A DNA stretch of 64,000 nt from Takifugu bimaculatus. Lineage: Eukaryota; Chordata; Actinopteri; Tetraodontiformes; Tetraodontidae. Each line of letters opens with the position of its first letter. The stretch's first letter is position 1. The stretch is from the NCBI GenBank assembly GCA_004026145.2, contig CP034976.1, positions 9,955,469 through 10,019,468 of the forward strand. Direction: 5' to 3'. The notes below the pieces were generated by a model. The model worked only from the letters and a program-made list of their open reading frames with translations. It did not search any database and had not been told where the DNA came from. A program made the position numbers and the translations under genes. Of the stretch, positions 47,830 to 60,800 are shown piece after piece.

Positions 47830-48831
47830 TATGTTCCAAATATTCAGTCTTGCTTGAAACTGTTTGGGGATCCTGCTGTAATACACTGTGAACCTTCCCA
47901 CACCTTCAGGAGAGGAGCGTCGAGGAGCCCGCAGGACGCCGTGCACGGAGCCGCTGGGGCGTCCACGTTGGGCGCTCTCAGTCTTGAATTGGACTTTAGA
48001 TATTCTCCAGTTATTGGCAGGTTGCATGCACCAGAATGGCGGGGGTGAAGAGTTGCCAAGTCCATGTTGCTTTTCTCTTCTCTGTATGTGTTCATGTTTG
48101 TTTTTTATCAACTATCTTACATGAGTTTTCAATACAAACACGATTTTTGTAACTGTTTTATGTTGGGAGGCGTCATCACCCACGGATCCAAGTTAAGAAA
48201 TAAACCATTTAAACAGGGTTTTCCAGACACTGCATGTGATGTGTTGAGTAGATGCGTGACCCCCCCACACACGTGCACAAGTCTATACATGAGCTGTGCG
48301 CGTCCTGTGCGCTGGCGCGGCACTAAATGGGGAAAATGCGACAGGTGACGCGCATCTGAGCCTTAATGGTGCCGTCTGAAACTTCTACTAGCCAAAATTG
48401 TATTGGAATTACCTCAATAAATCAATAGGAGCGGAGTGGAGGCGCATTTTTATGGTAACTGATGCGAAACGTGCAACAAAATCAGATTAAAGCGACTCGT
48501 CACGTGGTGTGGAGTGTAATGGCTCCAGTGGTACGTTCACTGCCTGTGGGAAAGCGCGCCATTAAACCATATCGTATCGAGTCACCCTGAACCCGAGTCC
48601 AATCTACACATTTAGAGTGAACCGCCTGTACATGCGGCTTCAATCAAACGTGAACGCGGAAGAAACCGCTGCGACAACTAGCGACGCTCAAATAAATCCA
48701 AGCGCAGAGCTGTTATTTCCGAGCGTTCTTAAAGGCGTCGCGGCTGCACCAGCACGCCCTTTACCCCGCGGGCGGCTGGAGTTGTCTGACCTGTTGGTAG
48801 TTTGCGCGTGTGGCACGGATCGTTTCTAAAC
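47830..48831. other. Region between csnk2a1 and the paraoxonase gene
   Basis: I see no gene. The right part is the paraoxonase promoter region; no TATA box is evident within about 200 bases of its start codon. Confidence 0.5.
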
Positions 48832-48982
48832 ATGGCAAAGCTCGTGTGCATCTCAGTTGTAATTGCTGCCTTGGCTGCTTTGCTCGGAGAGAGGACAGTG
48901 AGCTTCAGGTGAAACGTCGAAACTCTCCCCAACCGCTTTGGTCACACATTCTAATGTTTTTCTTTTCTAACCCCCCCCCCCC

Positions 48983-49020
<38 letters not shown>

Positions 49021-52000
49021 AAACACCACTGCAGAAAAAGGGTTCTTGCGTCAAACGAGCTGGTCCAGAACCATCTACCCAACTGTGTCCTGCTGAAGAA
49101 TGTGGGTAAGTTGAAATGTTTGCGTCAAAATACGAGTTGGAGAGGAGATCGAGTAACTCGACTGGTGTTGCAGAGGACGGTGCAGAGGATATAACGATCC
49201 TTGGGAACGGGCGTGCGTTTATCAGCAGTGTAAGTATGAAGTTTGAGAGAAAGTGGCCCGAAATAAAACCTTCAGGTGAGCAGAACCCGAGTGTTGGATC
49301 AGGCATCGTGTGACGTTTTATCGCAGTTCTTTTTTTTTTTTAGGTCCATTCTTTTTAATAACAACTTTTATCAGTTTGTAAAGTTCAGTTTATGTCAGTG
49401 AACCTGCATAATTCACAACGTTCGGGCCTCAGAACTCTTTGCCCTCTCTGCACCTTTAGGATTTGCTTTTTTCCTTTAGAGGTCAGGGGTCATGGACCTT
49501 TCTCCGCTATCACAGACACTAAAATCTGCTTAAATGAGGCGTTTTGGTTCTCCCACATCGCCGTGTGGCTCAGCGTTAAATGAGCCGTCCAGCAGGAAGT
49601 TTAAGTACGTCAGCGCGACCATTTCCTGCAGCACAGACCCTCACGGATGGACGTGTGTAATTTAGTCTAGACAACCAAGTCCAGGAACCCATTCAGAATT
49701 AGGGAATTAGATGGCGACATTTGCCGACAGTCACTGGCTGCTCCTGGTGTGGATTTGTGTGTTTCCTCTTACCGGTAACTTGTGTAGAACCTGCGGCCTA
49801 AAGGTCTGTGACGCTTGTTTGGGAATGATCTGCTGTCTTTGTGGATCCCTCAGATCACAAATTCATCACCAACGATTGACCTTTTTTTTTTTTTGTCCTT
49901 AACTTTAATTTGTTGTGATCTGAAGGGCCTGAAATATCCTACGCTTCCATTCTCGGATGTTCCGGGGAAGATCCTCTCCCTCGATCTGCAAGATCCCCGT
50001 TTAAAACCAGTGGAGCTCCGCATGCCCCGAAACTTTGATCTTGAATCGTTTAACCCTCACGGCATCAGTGTGTACGAGGATCAGAGTGGTGAGTCTCCAA
50101 ACGTGTTGTCGTACAGCTTGAAGCACGTTCTGTAGCTCCACACCCTCCCTAGCTCCACACCCTACCTAGCTCCATACCCTACCTAGCTCCATACCCTACC
50201 TAGCTCCACACCCTCCTATCTCCACACCCTCCCTAGCTCCACCCCTCCCTGCTTCCACCCCTCCCGAGCCCCACCCTCCCTAGCTCCATACCCTCCTAGC
50301 TCCACACCCTCCCTAGCTCAACACCCTCCCTCCCTAGCTCCTTACCCTCCCTAGCTCCACACCCTCCCTAGCTCCACACCCTACCTAGCTCCATACCCTA
50401 CCTAGCTCCATACCCTCCCTAGCTCCACACCCTCCCTAGCTCCACACCCTCCCGAGCTCCACACCCTCCCTAGCTCCACACCCTCCCTAGCTCCACACCC
50501 TCCCGAGCTCCACACCCTCCCTAGCTCCACACCCTCCCTAGCTCCTTACCCTCCCTAGCTCCACACCCTCCCTAGCTCCTTACCCTCCCTAGCTCCACAC
50601 CCTCCCTAGCTCCTTACCCTCCCTAGCTCCACACCCTCCCTAGCTCCTTACCCTCCCTAGCTCCACACCCTCCCTAGCTCCACACCCTACCTAGCTCCAT
50701 ACCCTACCTAGCTCCATACCCGCCCTAGCTCCACACCATTTGGAGTTCATTCTCTTCACCTTGCTGCAGTTTCAGTTCAACTTGGCGTCTCTTTAAAACA
50801 AATAAACCAGCAGAACACGTTGCAAAACTTGCATTGCAAAAAAATAAATAAAATCCCGGACTGTTGGTTTTGGCGTAACTCGAGTATCGATCAATTGTTA
50901 ACATCATCTCTAGCTCGGCATATTGCTGACTGGGGTGTGTGGGTCGTAAACTACAGCATTAATGACGACATTGAGTGAACTAAACAGGGAACAGCTAAGC
51001 TCCCTTATTGCGACAGCCCTATGGAATGGCATACACCTTAGTACACTATATAGGGTGTAAGGGGTTATTTTGGACAGGTTTTTTTTACATTTTTCACATT
51101 TGTCCTCCATCAGATGACACCGTTTACCTGTTTGTCGTCAATCACCCTCAGCACCAAAGTCAGGTGGAGCTGTTCAGGTTTGTGGAGGACGACCTCTCCC
51201 TGGTTCACTTGAAAACCATCAAACATGAACTCCTGCACAGGTAGAACCTCTTAACTGCCCCCTCCCCCCAGCAGCTGCGCTCTTTGTAGGTCGCGTGATG
51301 AACATGGTCATCTTGTTCTCTCTCTGATCGGTCCCTCCAGCGTGAACGATATCGTTGCCGTGGGGACGGACTCCTTCTATGCGACCAACGATCATTACTT
51401 TACCCAGAAACTCCTGGCGTCTTACGTGGAGCCTTTTCTGGGCCTGGCCTGGTGCAACGTTGTTTACTACAGCCCCAAGGAGGTCAAAGTGGTCTCCGAA
51501 GGATATGACTTCGCTAATGGAATCAATATCTCGCCAGACAAAAAGTAAAACTGTAAAATAGTTATAACATAGTCATTACATTTTTATACCTGCCTCATTT
51601 ATTATTTTTTTCAGACATGTGTATGTGGTGGATTTGTTTGGCCACAATGTTCACGTGCTGGACCGGAATGAGGACAACTCCCTGGTCCCTGTGAAGGTCA
51701 GTGATGATGATGATGATGAAGTTCTCATATCTTTGCCAACATATATAAATACAACATTATGGGCTTGTTTCCATATTCACGGGTTCAAACGGAGCGATGC
51801 TGCTAAATGCTAACAGGCTCAGTCGCGTTGTTACTCATCGTTGTCCAACTGCTGATGGAAAGCGAAGCAGCATGATGCTAAACGCCGCGTCGTCTCCCTC
51901 CCAGCGCGTGGATGTGGGCTCACTCTGTGACAACGTGGAGGTGGACCCACAGACGGGCGACCTGTGGTTGGGCTGCCACCCCAACGGAATGAAACTCTTG

Positions 52001-52277
52001 ATGTATGACAGCATAGACCCACCCGGCTCAGAGGTGGGTCCCGTTAGTGAATCTGATCTGGATCACGTGGAATCGGCCTCTTCTCTGGCTTCTGCTTAAC
52101 CTTCCGCCTTCCCAGGTCATCCGAGTCCAGAACGTTCATTCTGCTCAGCCGGAGGTGACGCAGGTGTACGCCGATGATGGAGGCGTGCTGGTCGGCTCCT
52201 CTGTAGCCGCCGTCTATGGTGGGAAACTGCTGATCGGCACCGTGTTTCACAAAGGCCTGTGTTGTGATCTGAAGTAG
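48832..52277 (+). CDS. Paraoxonase/arylesterase family enzyme (356 aa)
   Basis: Nine exons: 48832-48908, 49035-49105, 49174-49229, 49926-50088, 51114-51240, 51341-51544, 51615-51696, 51905-52033, 52116-52277, 1,071 bases in frame. The N-terminus MAKLVCISVVIAALAALLG is the retained signal anchor typical of paraoxonases. Family landmarks are intact: Cys43 in LPNC and a C-terminal cysteine (GLCCDLK) for the disulfide, the calcium-site acid in AEDI, FNPHGIS, the His pair in VVNHP and TIKHELLH, TNDHYF, FANGINISPD, and CDNVEVDPQTGDLWLGCHPN. These enzymes are calcium-dependent six-bladed propellers that hydrolyse lactones and some esters, bound to membrane or lipoprotein. PON1, 2 and 3 cannot be told apart by eye. 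The poly(A) signal is at 52463-52468. A decayed copy follows at 53.0-54.5 kb. Confidence 0.95.
48968..49016. repeat. Poly-C plus (CA)n in paraoxonase intron 1
   Basis: A run of C is followed by CA repeats, a few bases before the acceptor at 49034/49035. The repeat replaces most of the usual pyrimidine tract. Confidence 0.9.
50139..50735. repeat. 18-bp minisatellite in paraoxonase intron 4
   Basis: About 33 units of CTAGCTCCACACCCTCCC and variants (CCATACCCTACC, CCTTACCCTCCC) run for some 600 bases in the intron between 50088 and 51114. At about 50530-50670, CACACCCT and CTTACCCT units alternate to form a 36-bp higher-order repeat. The array is strongly strand-asymmetric (C-rich on the plus strand). 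Confidence 0.93.
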
Positions 52278-52462
52278 GCGGCGACCATTGGACGTCACGG
52301 CGAGACGATTGTCGTCAGCGCAGCGCTGATTTGGGATCTCGTGGGTTTGGGGCAGGACGAGGTCGACCCGATCAGCTGTGTTTATTGTGATCGGATCAAA
52401 ACCTCTTTGTTGCTGGTAACCTGAAAGCTGTAAACATGCACTATTTAATGTGTTTGGATGTG

Positions 52463-52468
52463 AATAAA
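52463..52468 (+). terminator. Poly(A) signal of the paraoxonase gene
   Basis: AATAAA lies 186 bases after the stop codon at 52275-52277. Confidence 0.75.
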
Positions 52469-53099
52469 GGAGTTGAGACTCGTCATGTTTGTGTCATAAC
52501 TCTGGACCTTTGAGCACATTCTGTGATGGAGGTTCTGTTTTTTGCACTATTTGGTGTGAATAAGGTAGATTTTGTATGTTGAGTGAGAAGCAGCTGAAAA
52601 ACCTTCTGTGATCCGGAGAGAATGGCCGACTGAACAGTTGCGTGTAGCAACAAGTCATATTTTGTTTCTCGGCCTACAAGAAAAGCCGGTTTGTTCAGTT
52701 CTGCGACACAGTGTTGCTGAATCTTATCTGCTGTTTAGACCAAAGTATTCAAGTTGCCCAAAAACATTCTGTGTCGTAGGGTTGGATTAACGGAGGCTGT
52801 AACGCTGCTTCCTGTTGTGCAGCCACGCGCACACCGGCGTGACCTTTGACCCTTAAACATGGAGCCATGAAGATATTGCTGCTGCTGCTTTTAAAACGTT
52901 TGTCGCACACAGATTCCTGATTCTGTCGCACACCTGACCTGTCGGTATCTGGAGTATCCTGGTAGGCCCGAGTGTGGAGCGGAGGATATGACGGTACTGA
53001 GAGACGGGCCGGCGCTCCTGAGCCCAGTATGTGACTGTTACTGGGACCAGAGAGGAGCCTCAGTCAGAGAACCAGTCAGCAAAGTGGCTTTTGGTCTCC

Positions 53100-53947
53100 A
53101 CAGGGGTTAAAGTTCATTCTCAGAGGAGCCTGGAGGCTGCATCCCAAACCCAGTTCAAAAGAGCTGCAGGTCAGGAAACCTGGACCTGGACTCCTTCAAC
53201 CCTCACGACATCAGCGTACACACTGATGACGCAGGTGACCCACGAATCCTGGAAAAATCCATCACTTCCCCTTCAGCAGCTTAGTTATATTTAGTATTTT
53301 CATTTTCTTTATACACACAATTTTCGATTGGAATAGTTTTGTTTATTCTAAAATATTGAGACAACATAGATTGAACCACATGTCACACACATTAGACTGG
53401 TCTGAATCACGAGTCAGGCGTTATCATGCTGTTGTCACTTTGTTTTAAAGATCTGCACGTGTAAAGAAAGAAAGGCGAGACATTGTCGTACAGCAGACAT
53501 CACACAAAATCACCATTGTGGGTTTCAGATACGGGTTTCGTACCTAACGAGGACTTTAGTCACTTTTAGCGGGCTGACAGTATTTTTCCAGACTGTGACG
53601 CTTCTGCAGGAACGTTCGGATCATCAGAGTTGCCGCCATCCCAGCAGAGGTCCCACTGAGAACCACCCAACGCGTCAGCGACGTGTCAGACGACTCCATC
53701 GACCTGTTTGTCATCAGTCACCCTCAGCACCTGAAGCTCTTCGCCCACCCTCTGCTCCAGAGATGCCCACACCCTGCCCACGTGAGGAGCCCCCTCCCAA
53801 CACGGCTGCTTTTCACTCTCTCTAAAAGTTTTCTGAACCTGTGATGCACCTGTAATATTGACCAGGACATAGAGACAAGACGGGAGCGGTTAGCTTATCT
53901 CAAGCTAATGAACGGTTAAAAAACTGGCTACATTTCACATTGAGGGG

Positions 53948-54028
<81 letters not shown>

Positions 54029-54545
54029 TCATCATTGATAAAGAGGCATTAATCCCAGATGGTGGATTATTTTATGAAAAATGTGTGTGTTGTGTGTCAG
54101 TTGTGCCACAAAATTCTGTAAGTTGCTCCCAGTTTGTTTAAAATTACTGGCTGTAATGTTTGTGACCCAGTCTGTGTGATCATGTGGAGGTGGACCACAG
54201 GACGGGTGACTTGTGGCTCGGCTGCCATCCGAACGGCCTCAAATTTCTGAAGTACGATCGTGGGGATCCTCTGGGGATCCACCGGGGATCCTCTGGGCTC
54301 AGAGGTTAGTGATTTCTTTGATTTTTCCTTTTGATGGGTGAGCTAATGTGGTATGTTCAGGTTGTAATGCGGAATTTCCCGACTTCTCCCTCCAGGTCAT
54401 CCAGATAAAGAACCTTCACTCAGAGCGACCTCTGCTGAGCCACGAGCACGTCGATGACGGTCATGTGATCACAGCCGCCAGCGTAGCAGCTCCCCATGAG
54501 GGGAAATGGCTCATAGGCGCCAGTATCCACAAAGCTGCTCTGTGA
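53100..54545 (+). pseudogene. Decayed tandem copy of the paraoxonase gene
   Basis: Four exon remnants occur in the order of the intact gene. One is at 53173-53234 (RNLDLDSFNPHDISVHTDDA, with its donor). A second, at about 53683-53750, reads DSIDLFVISHPQHLKLF. A third, at 54168-54304, reads SLCDHVEVDHRTGDLWLGCH, with a duplicated GGGGATCC segment that shifts frame. The last exon, 54396-54545, reads VIQIKNLHSERP and ends early at HKAAL, before the disulfide cysteine. The exons for the signal anchor and the middle blades are missing, and the Asn of DNVEVDP is replaced by His. Loss of exons, the frame shift and lost active-site residues make it a pseudogene. Confidence 0.85.
53949..54026. repeat. 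(AT)n microsatellite
   Basis: About 39 uninterrupted AT units lie inside the paraoxonase relic. Long AT runs can extrude cruciforms. Confidence 0.97.
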
Positions 54546-54706
54546 TCTTAAATAATCAGCATATTCAACCCGTTAACCAACGTATGGAGTCATGTGACCT
54601 CAGCTCAGGATTTGCAACATTTCTGATGAACGGTACCTTTGTAGCTCATTTTAAACTTAAGACCAATAAAGTGGGTTCGTTTTCTGGCTGATTCATCAAA
54701 CCTATT

Positions 54707-56990
54707 TTACCTTTGATCCTCCTCATCTGGCTCTTTTCTTTTGTCGTCTTTCGATTTGATCAAATCTTCCTCCGTCACCTTGTAAATTTGGAACCTGAGC
54801 GCTTTGGCATTAGAGCGCTGCGCGCTTCTGTCCTCTCGCGCCTCTTTGGGGGGGGCAGCAAGGCCGACGGGGGAACCCCCGTCCTCAGACGCACCGCCCT
54901 CCTTGTGCTCCTCGTGTTCCGTCCTTGAACACTCTGTAGTTTCAGTCGTGCCGCTGCTCACGCTGGTCAGACCGTCCTCCTCTTTCTCCTCGCGCTTGGG
55001 CGTGACGGAGCTCATGAACACCTCGCTGATGCTGATCAGGCGTCTGTGCCGGGGGGAGTGATCCAGGGTCAGGATGTTCGTGGACACGATGTCGCTGCAG
55101 CTCTTGGAGCGATTCATGTTGTCCTTGCTCTTAGTTTCCTGCGCCGCGGCTCCAATCTGCTTGATGATGGTGCTGTAGTCGTCCTCCTTCGGAAAGTTGA
55201 AGATGTCTATGACGTCGGGATTCACCCCCTGTGTGTCCTTGTCCTCCGGGGGCTTGGGCTCCTCCTGGTAGAAGTGCCTGTGCCTTTGCCGCCGTCTTTT
55301 CTTCAGCACTTTGTGAGCTTCCACCACCATGTTGACGTTCCAGCTGAAGAACAGGGAGAGCCAGGCGAGGCCCATGTAGATCCACAACTCTGCAAATGTC
55401 CTGTACAGTCTGGGATAGTTCATCTTTGGGTTTACACCTGTAACAGCGGGTAGAGCGTCACCTTAACGACCTTAACAAACAACACCAGAAGGTTTGGAGC
55501 CTGAAATGAAACCAACCTGCCACATAATCCCCAAAACCCACTGTTGTCAGTGTGATGAAGGAATAATAGAGGCCGTCCAGGTAACTCCAGTCCTCCATGT
55601 ACATGAAAACAACAGGAGGGAGCACCAGGTGCACCAGCAGCCCCCACAGCAGGAACAAGGCCGTGCAGGTTAACTGGACCCTTTTCTGAAAAACACACCC
55701 AAGGTTCAGGCCAGGCCAGCGTTTCACACCAATCACTTGACTGGGATTCGCACCACTGAGACGCCTTTACGGATCAGGATTCCAGACAGACGTTTGGCTC
55801 GGTCTCCGAAGAATGAGCCCAGTTCGCTTATCCACACCAGACACAGGGGGATCCCGCACAGCCCGTACAGGATGCAGAAAACACGTCCGCTCTTAGTTTT
55901 GGGAGCAACATTGCCAAAACCTGCAGGTGACAGGAGACGTTAAGACGAATGCCGGACCCCTTTTACACCATTTTGAACTCACAACGCCTGAAGTGTAGAG
56001 AAAACAGTTGTTTACTGTCCCGCTCCCACACAGTTCTGACTAATAACTTCTCAATTCCCTTTTGGAATAAGGTTTTCTTAATTCCTTCTACTGCATTCAG
56101 TCTTCAGTCATGCAAAAATTCACTCCGCGGGTTTCTCCCTTTTATCTGAAGCTACATGGAAATCACAAGAGCTCGTGCAAACCGATAGTCGTGACAATGG
56201 TTGATGCAAAGATGACGGAGTTCGCCCAGTCCCACGTGTTCCGGTGGATGTCCCCAGCGATGGTCACGCCTTGCCCCGCAGCCTCTGACACTGTCTGGGT
56301 AGAAGAGAACCAGTCAAGGACCCGTCTTGGGGCTTGCTCTAACCTGCACCATGTTTTTTTCCCCCCCGCCAGGTTTCTTTTGCCAGTGACAGGAGCGGAG
56401 CCGTGGCACGCCTTGCGCAAACACGACGGCTCTCACATTGTTTCAATCACGAAGCCCAAACGGCTACAGCGTAAGAATGAGAAGAACTCTGTTCACACCG
56501 AGTCTTCCGATTCCATCCAAACGCAGGTTAAATTCATTTATTCCACGAGAATTTGCTGTTTCTAGGCGCGCGTAATTTCACCGAAGACGCAGACCCCACG
56601 TTCGGCCACCTCCTGCGTGTGTTTAAAATACATTTGTTGGAAAGACGAGATAAATGCCAGCTCATCATATTATATCATATTATATATAAATAAATATCTA
56701 CAAAGTTACCCGAGTGAAGCATAATAAGGACACATAATCTCAGTCATGACTTCGTGGCAGGATTAAAAAACCAAAAGCCAGAAAAAAACAAAACTCGCTC
56801 GTACCTCCAAAATCTCATCCAGGTCGGCTTTAGTGAGGCACTTGTACTTTTTCACGATGTTTTCTTTTTGAAGGGTATACCTGTCCCTGGCCGACTGCCA
56901 GTTCGGCTCTTCGAGAATCTGGAAGATCGCGGCCCCGATCGACAGGTAAAAAATAATACAGGAAGTTAGAAACGGTCCCTTTTCAGCCAT
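54707..56990 (-). CDS. kcnk5: KCNK5/TASK-2-like two-pore-domain potassium channel
   Basis: Five minus-strand exons: 56990-56805, 56294-56183, 55920-55742, 55685-55517, 55437-54707, 1,377 bases (458 residues). The start MAEKGPFLTSCIIFYLSIGA AIFQ is the first membrane helix typical of KCNK5. Pore 1 reads TIVTTIGFGNVAPKT (about 93-107), pore 2 reads TLTTVGFGDYVAG (about 203-215), and the last helix includes ELWIYMGLAWLSLF. The long tail begins with a basic KKRRRQRHRH and is rich in charged and Ser residues, with RHRRLISISEVFMSS as a possible phosphorylation region. Such channels carry background, pH-sensitive potassium current across the plasma membrane. The first filter has GFG where human KCNK5 has GYG. 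KCNK16/17 are alternatives, but the start and pores fit KCNK5 best. It ends tail to tail with the paraoxonase relic. Confidence 0.92.
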
Positions 56991-57586
56991 ATTAAAACCA
57001 TAACTTCAGGCCAGGCGTAGAGCTGCTCCTGTCCTCCAGCGGACTGGTGTCACCCTCCTCTGCTGTCTTCCTGTTGCAGCATAATGGCTCGTTCTCAGGC
57101 ACAGATAGAGCTCTATTGTTCGGGAGGATCATTCCCACTCACATTACGCAAATGTCCCGGAAAACCTGCCCTACCGCGGTGCCAATGGTAACTTCAAAAT
57201 TCACCAAAGCGAATGTGTTCCACAAGTGAAATGAGGTTATATCCCCCCCACCCCCCCAAAAAAATAAATCACTAAATGGTGCTTTCTTAATTAAAATAAA
57301 AACTATTCAAATCAATTTGCCTCGCTTCAGAAGTAACTCTAACTACTTTTTTTTGGCTTTTGGTGGGTTACTGTTTCCTCACGATGGCAGAGCAGTTACA
57401 TGCAATCATAGAAACACTCGATAAGGGAGGGGGTGGGGGGGGGCATGCCTTAGTTACCCCGGCTGGGGTGGGTTTTACGCCCTTCTGTCAACTATGTAGC
57501 CAACAGTTGCTGTTATCTTCAAGGGTGAGTCCAGACTGGGAGACTGGGAGGATCCTCGCTGCTCCGTGTGATAATGAACCAGAGCC

Positions 57587-57587
<1 letters not shown>

Positions 57588-57625
<38 letters not shown>

Positions 57626-57630
57626 GTCTA

Positions 57631-57684
<54 letters not shown>

Positions 57685-57769
57685 CGTCCGTCCGTCCGTC
57701 CGTCCGTCCGTCCGTCCGTCCGTCCATCCATCCATCCATCCATCCATCCATCCATCCATCCATCCATCC

Positions 57770-57824
<55 letters not shown>

Positions 57825-57825
57825 C
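57588..57825. repeat. Compound tetranucleotide microsatellite (TATC/TGTC/CGTC/CATC/TATC)n
   Basis: Blocks of CTAT, CTGT, CCGT and CCAT units, then CTAT again, run for about 238 bases, each block one base different from its neighbour. The order is the reverse-complement style of the array at 34436-34576, with a return to the starting unit. Confidence 0.95.
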
Positions 57826-60800
57826 AGATGTTCCAGCTGTGGGTCAGGTTTCCATGTCACACACTTCAGGAAGTGTGTGTATCCTGAGGTGTGTAAACAC
57901 ACACTAACCCTGCAGTTTTGCACTCTTGTGGCACCGATAAGGAATTCCTCTTGCCAACATGCCGTTAAAGACGGAATTTGTTTCACTTTCATCACCAGCT
58001 GCCCTCTTGGCGCTTGGTGCGCTCGCGCAACTCAAAGAAATAGAATAAACTTTAATCAAGCATAGCAATAAAAAAACAACCAAAACAACAACAACAACCC
58101 CAAACCCACAAAACACAATGCATCTGTCTTTTTTAAAAACCTATTTACATTTAATGCTACTACTGCACGTTGCTTTACTACTTTTCCTGAATGAAAACAG
58201 AAATGAGAATGAAAAAGTGACGCCCCCCACCTCCACCTCCACCCCCACCTTTGCTCTCCACCCATCACTTTGGTGCTGCGTCACAGCTGCGACACCCGCC
58301 TGTGTGAGCAAACCTGAGCGACGCGCTCCAAAATCCACCCAGAGGGGAACCAAGTGGGATCATGGCGTCAGATCAGGAGAGACACCGCTGAGGGGACGTG
58401 TTGGCCCAGGTAGGACTCATGCGCTCACGCGTTGGCGTTGGGTCGTGGCGCACACCTTTGCGCGGTCGCATTATTAAGAAATCCGATATGTCTCCGGTGC
58501 TTGGGGCGCCGGGAGTTCACTGACTTTATCCGCAGATTGTGTCTGATGCCGGAATCCTTTATTTAAAAACGAACCACAACGGGAAAAAAATAAAGATGAG
58601 TTGAAGGTCAAAACTGCCGGATTATTTGTGCTAATGTGAACATTCTGCTGTGACTCTGAAAGGCTGCGTCTATTTTATTGGACAGAACAGTTTAGGACAA
58701 TTAAAGCAACAGTATAAACACAAGATTAAAGCAGTTTATGCATTTTTTCGGTTATCTGTTGTACTATTAAGTGCATTTTTCCTCTTGGGGAGTTCTTTAT
58801 GTTCTCAGGATACCTGAGCAGTGTGTAATATTACTTTTTAATGTTACTGTTTGTACTTAATAATGTTTTCTTTCTCATGTATGTACCATTTATCTTCTTT
58901 AATCTGGCTTGATCGTTGTGGATCTACGGGACCTTCTACCACCCTTTGATGTGAGTATCATCATTTTAATAAGTTGCATAGTGAAAACTATTAGTATTAT
59001 TTATTTTGGATTTTTTTGTGCAGACCTGACCGACCTCATATATAAAAGGAAAATGCACAAAACAGGCCTCTCATAAGTTTGATCAGGATACAAACTGATC
59101 AGATAACTATTTATGTTGCATTTAGCCACACCATGCATTTCCTATGCAATGTACAATAACTCTGAAGATACTTTGCATTTCACTGTAACCTCCTGTTGGT
59201 AGTTGTTATCCACCTAGATGCAAATATAACCTGTCGTTTGCTGGCAGGTTTAATTATTGAGGGGAAAAACATGGAAAGGCAGCTTTCTTTCGACCTGTCG
59301 GCGTCCACATCAGGCTAGTTTTGGGAGGGGTAGTTTCAGTGTGTCACCCTGAGGCTCCTGGATGCAAACACCTCTTTATCTGCCACCAACACATGCTCTC
59401 AGCAGGCCGTAAGCAATGGTTTACGTAGATTAGTCCGCTGTGGGATTCCCTCTCTTTTTACTAAATACTACATTTTCATATATCATATCACACCTTTATG
59501 ATGACGCTTAAAAAACACAAGTATCCTCAAAAAAAAATCAATTAAATTTTGTAATCCAATATCATGTTTTGCTCCAAAGTCTGCAGCCATAACTACTGTC
59601 GTAAAAAATACAACTGTGCCTAATCAACAGTAAAAAGATTTATGAAACAATGTCTCTAAAATGTACATAACATTTATTCGAATGCGCCTCGGTGCAGTTT
59701 GTAAACTTGCATCAAGTTAAGTTGTTACCTGTTAGCACGCCTCCTCGCCACCAGGGGGCAGTAAACACCAATAAACGTTAGTCTTTCCTGCAGCGTCGCC
59801 GCATGAAGCGCAGTGTTGGATGTAGTTAGGTGGCCCAGAATGTCCAAAACAATCAGCTCAAAATCCAGTGAGCTCCGAAAGAAATGCCTTTGCAAGAAAC
59901 CTCGGATGACATCCAAGTGCTTGCATATTAATAAGGATTTAATCTCTACATGTTACTTCTACAGCAACTTCCTCAATGCAATTAAATCAGCCGCAACATT
60001 TTTTCTTTGTTGTTGTTGTCAGTCCTGTTCTATTTTCTGTACAGCAATTCAGGATGCACCTTGTATACGACAGGATGTCCTGACCTCTGCAACTTCAGGA
60101 TGTGTAACGTAAATTCTCTCTGGTGTGTTGGAGAGAGAGAGAGTTCAGTCATGGCCTGGAACGGGATGGCCAGACAACATGTCTGCCTGCAAGAAAGGGC
60201 GCGGGCAGAAACACGGGACATTCCTGCTTCATTAATAGTTTATAACTTAATGGTGCATCATGAATATTGATGTGCTGTTGCCATCCATGCCTTTAGTGCT
60301 TTTGAAAGCTCACATGTGCCGCTCAGATGACACACTTACAAGCTGTGCTTGTCTTGCATGCACGCGACGGCGGTATTCTGAGCCTTTTCAATGCTGCTCA
60401 GGTTGTTTTTACAGGAAGATGCACGAGGGAAGGAGGCGCGGCATGTGTCCGGTATCCAGATGCGGCATTCAAAGTCGCAGAGATGAATTAGGATGTGGAA
60501 TGGGCCATTATGCAATCACTCTGTGATGGAGCCAGAGAGGGATAAAGCTGTTCCAAACAAACATAACCCCCCCGTGCACCCGCCAGTGGCGGCGCCGCTG
60601 CGTGTGCGTGTCTGCCCCGCTTCTGAAAAATGATGGAGAAACAAAGCGTGTGTCAGTGTTAAGGGTGTGTCTGGCCAGAGCCTGTGGTTTGGGTCTGTCA
60701 CGGTCTCCAGGGACTGTGGTTCTGTAAGTGCTGCTCTTCTTCTCCTCCCACTCCCTCTCTCTTTTTCTCTCTCTCCTCTGTCTCTCCGTCCTCTCTTGGG

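Noticed and set aside
50139..50735. Regular repeats considered as a CRISPR-like array
   Set aside because: Units are contiguous without unique spacers and sit in a vertebrate intron, so this is a minisatellite.
54707..55453. Plus-strand frames opposite the channel's last exon (55046-55453)
   Set aside because: They are antisense shadows of the kcnk5 exon, which has the recognisable protein.
57360..58065. Open frames of 175 and 165 codons
   Set aside because: They are translations of the compound tetranucleotide repeat (YLSI, CLSV, HPSI strings), not genes.
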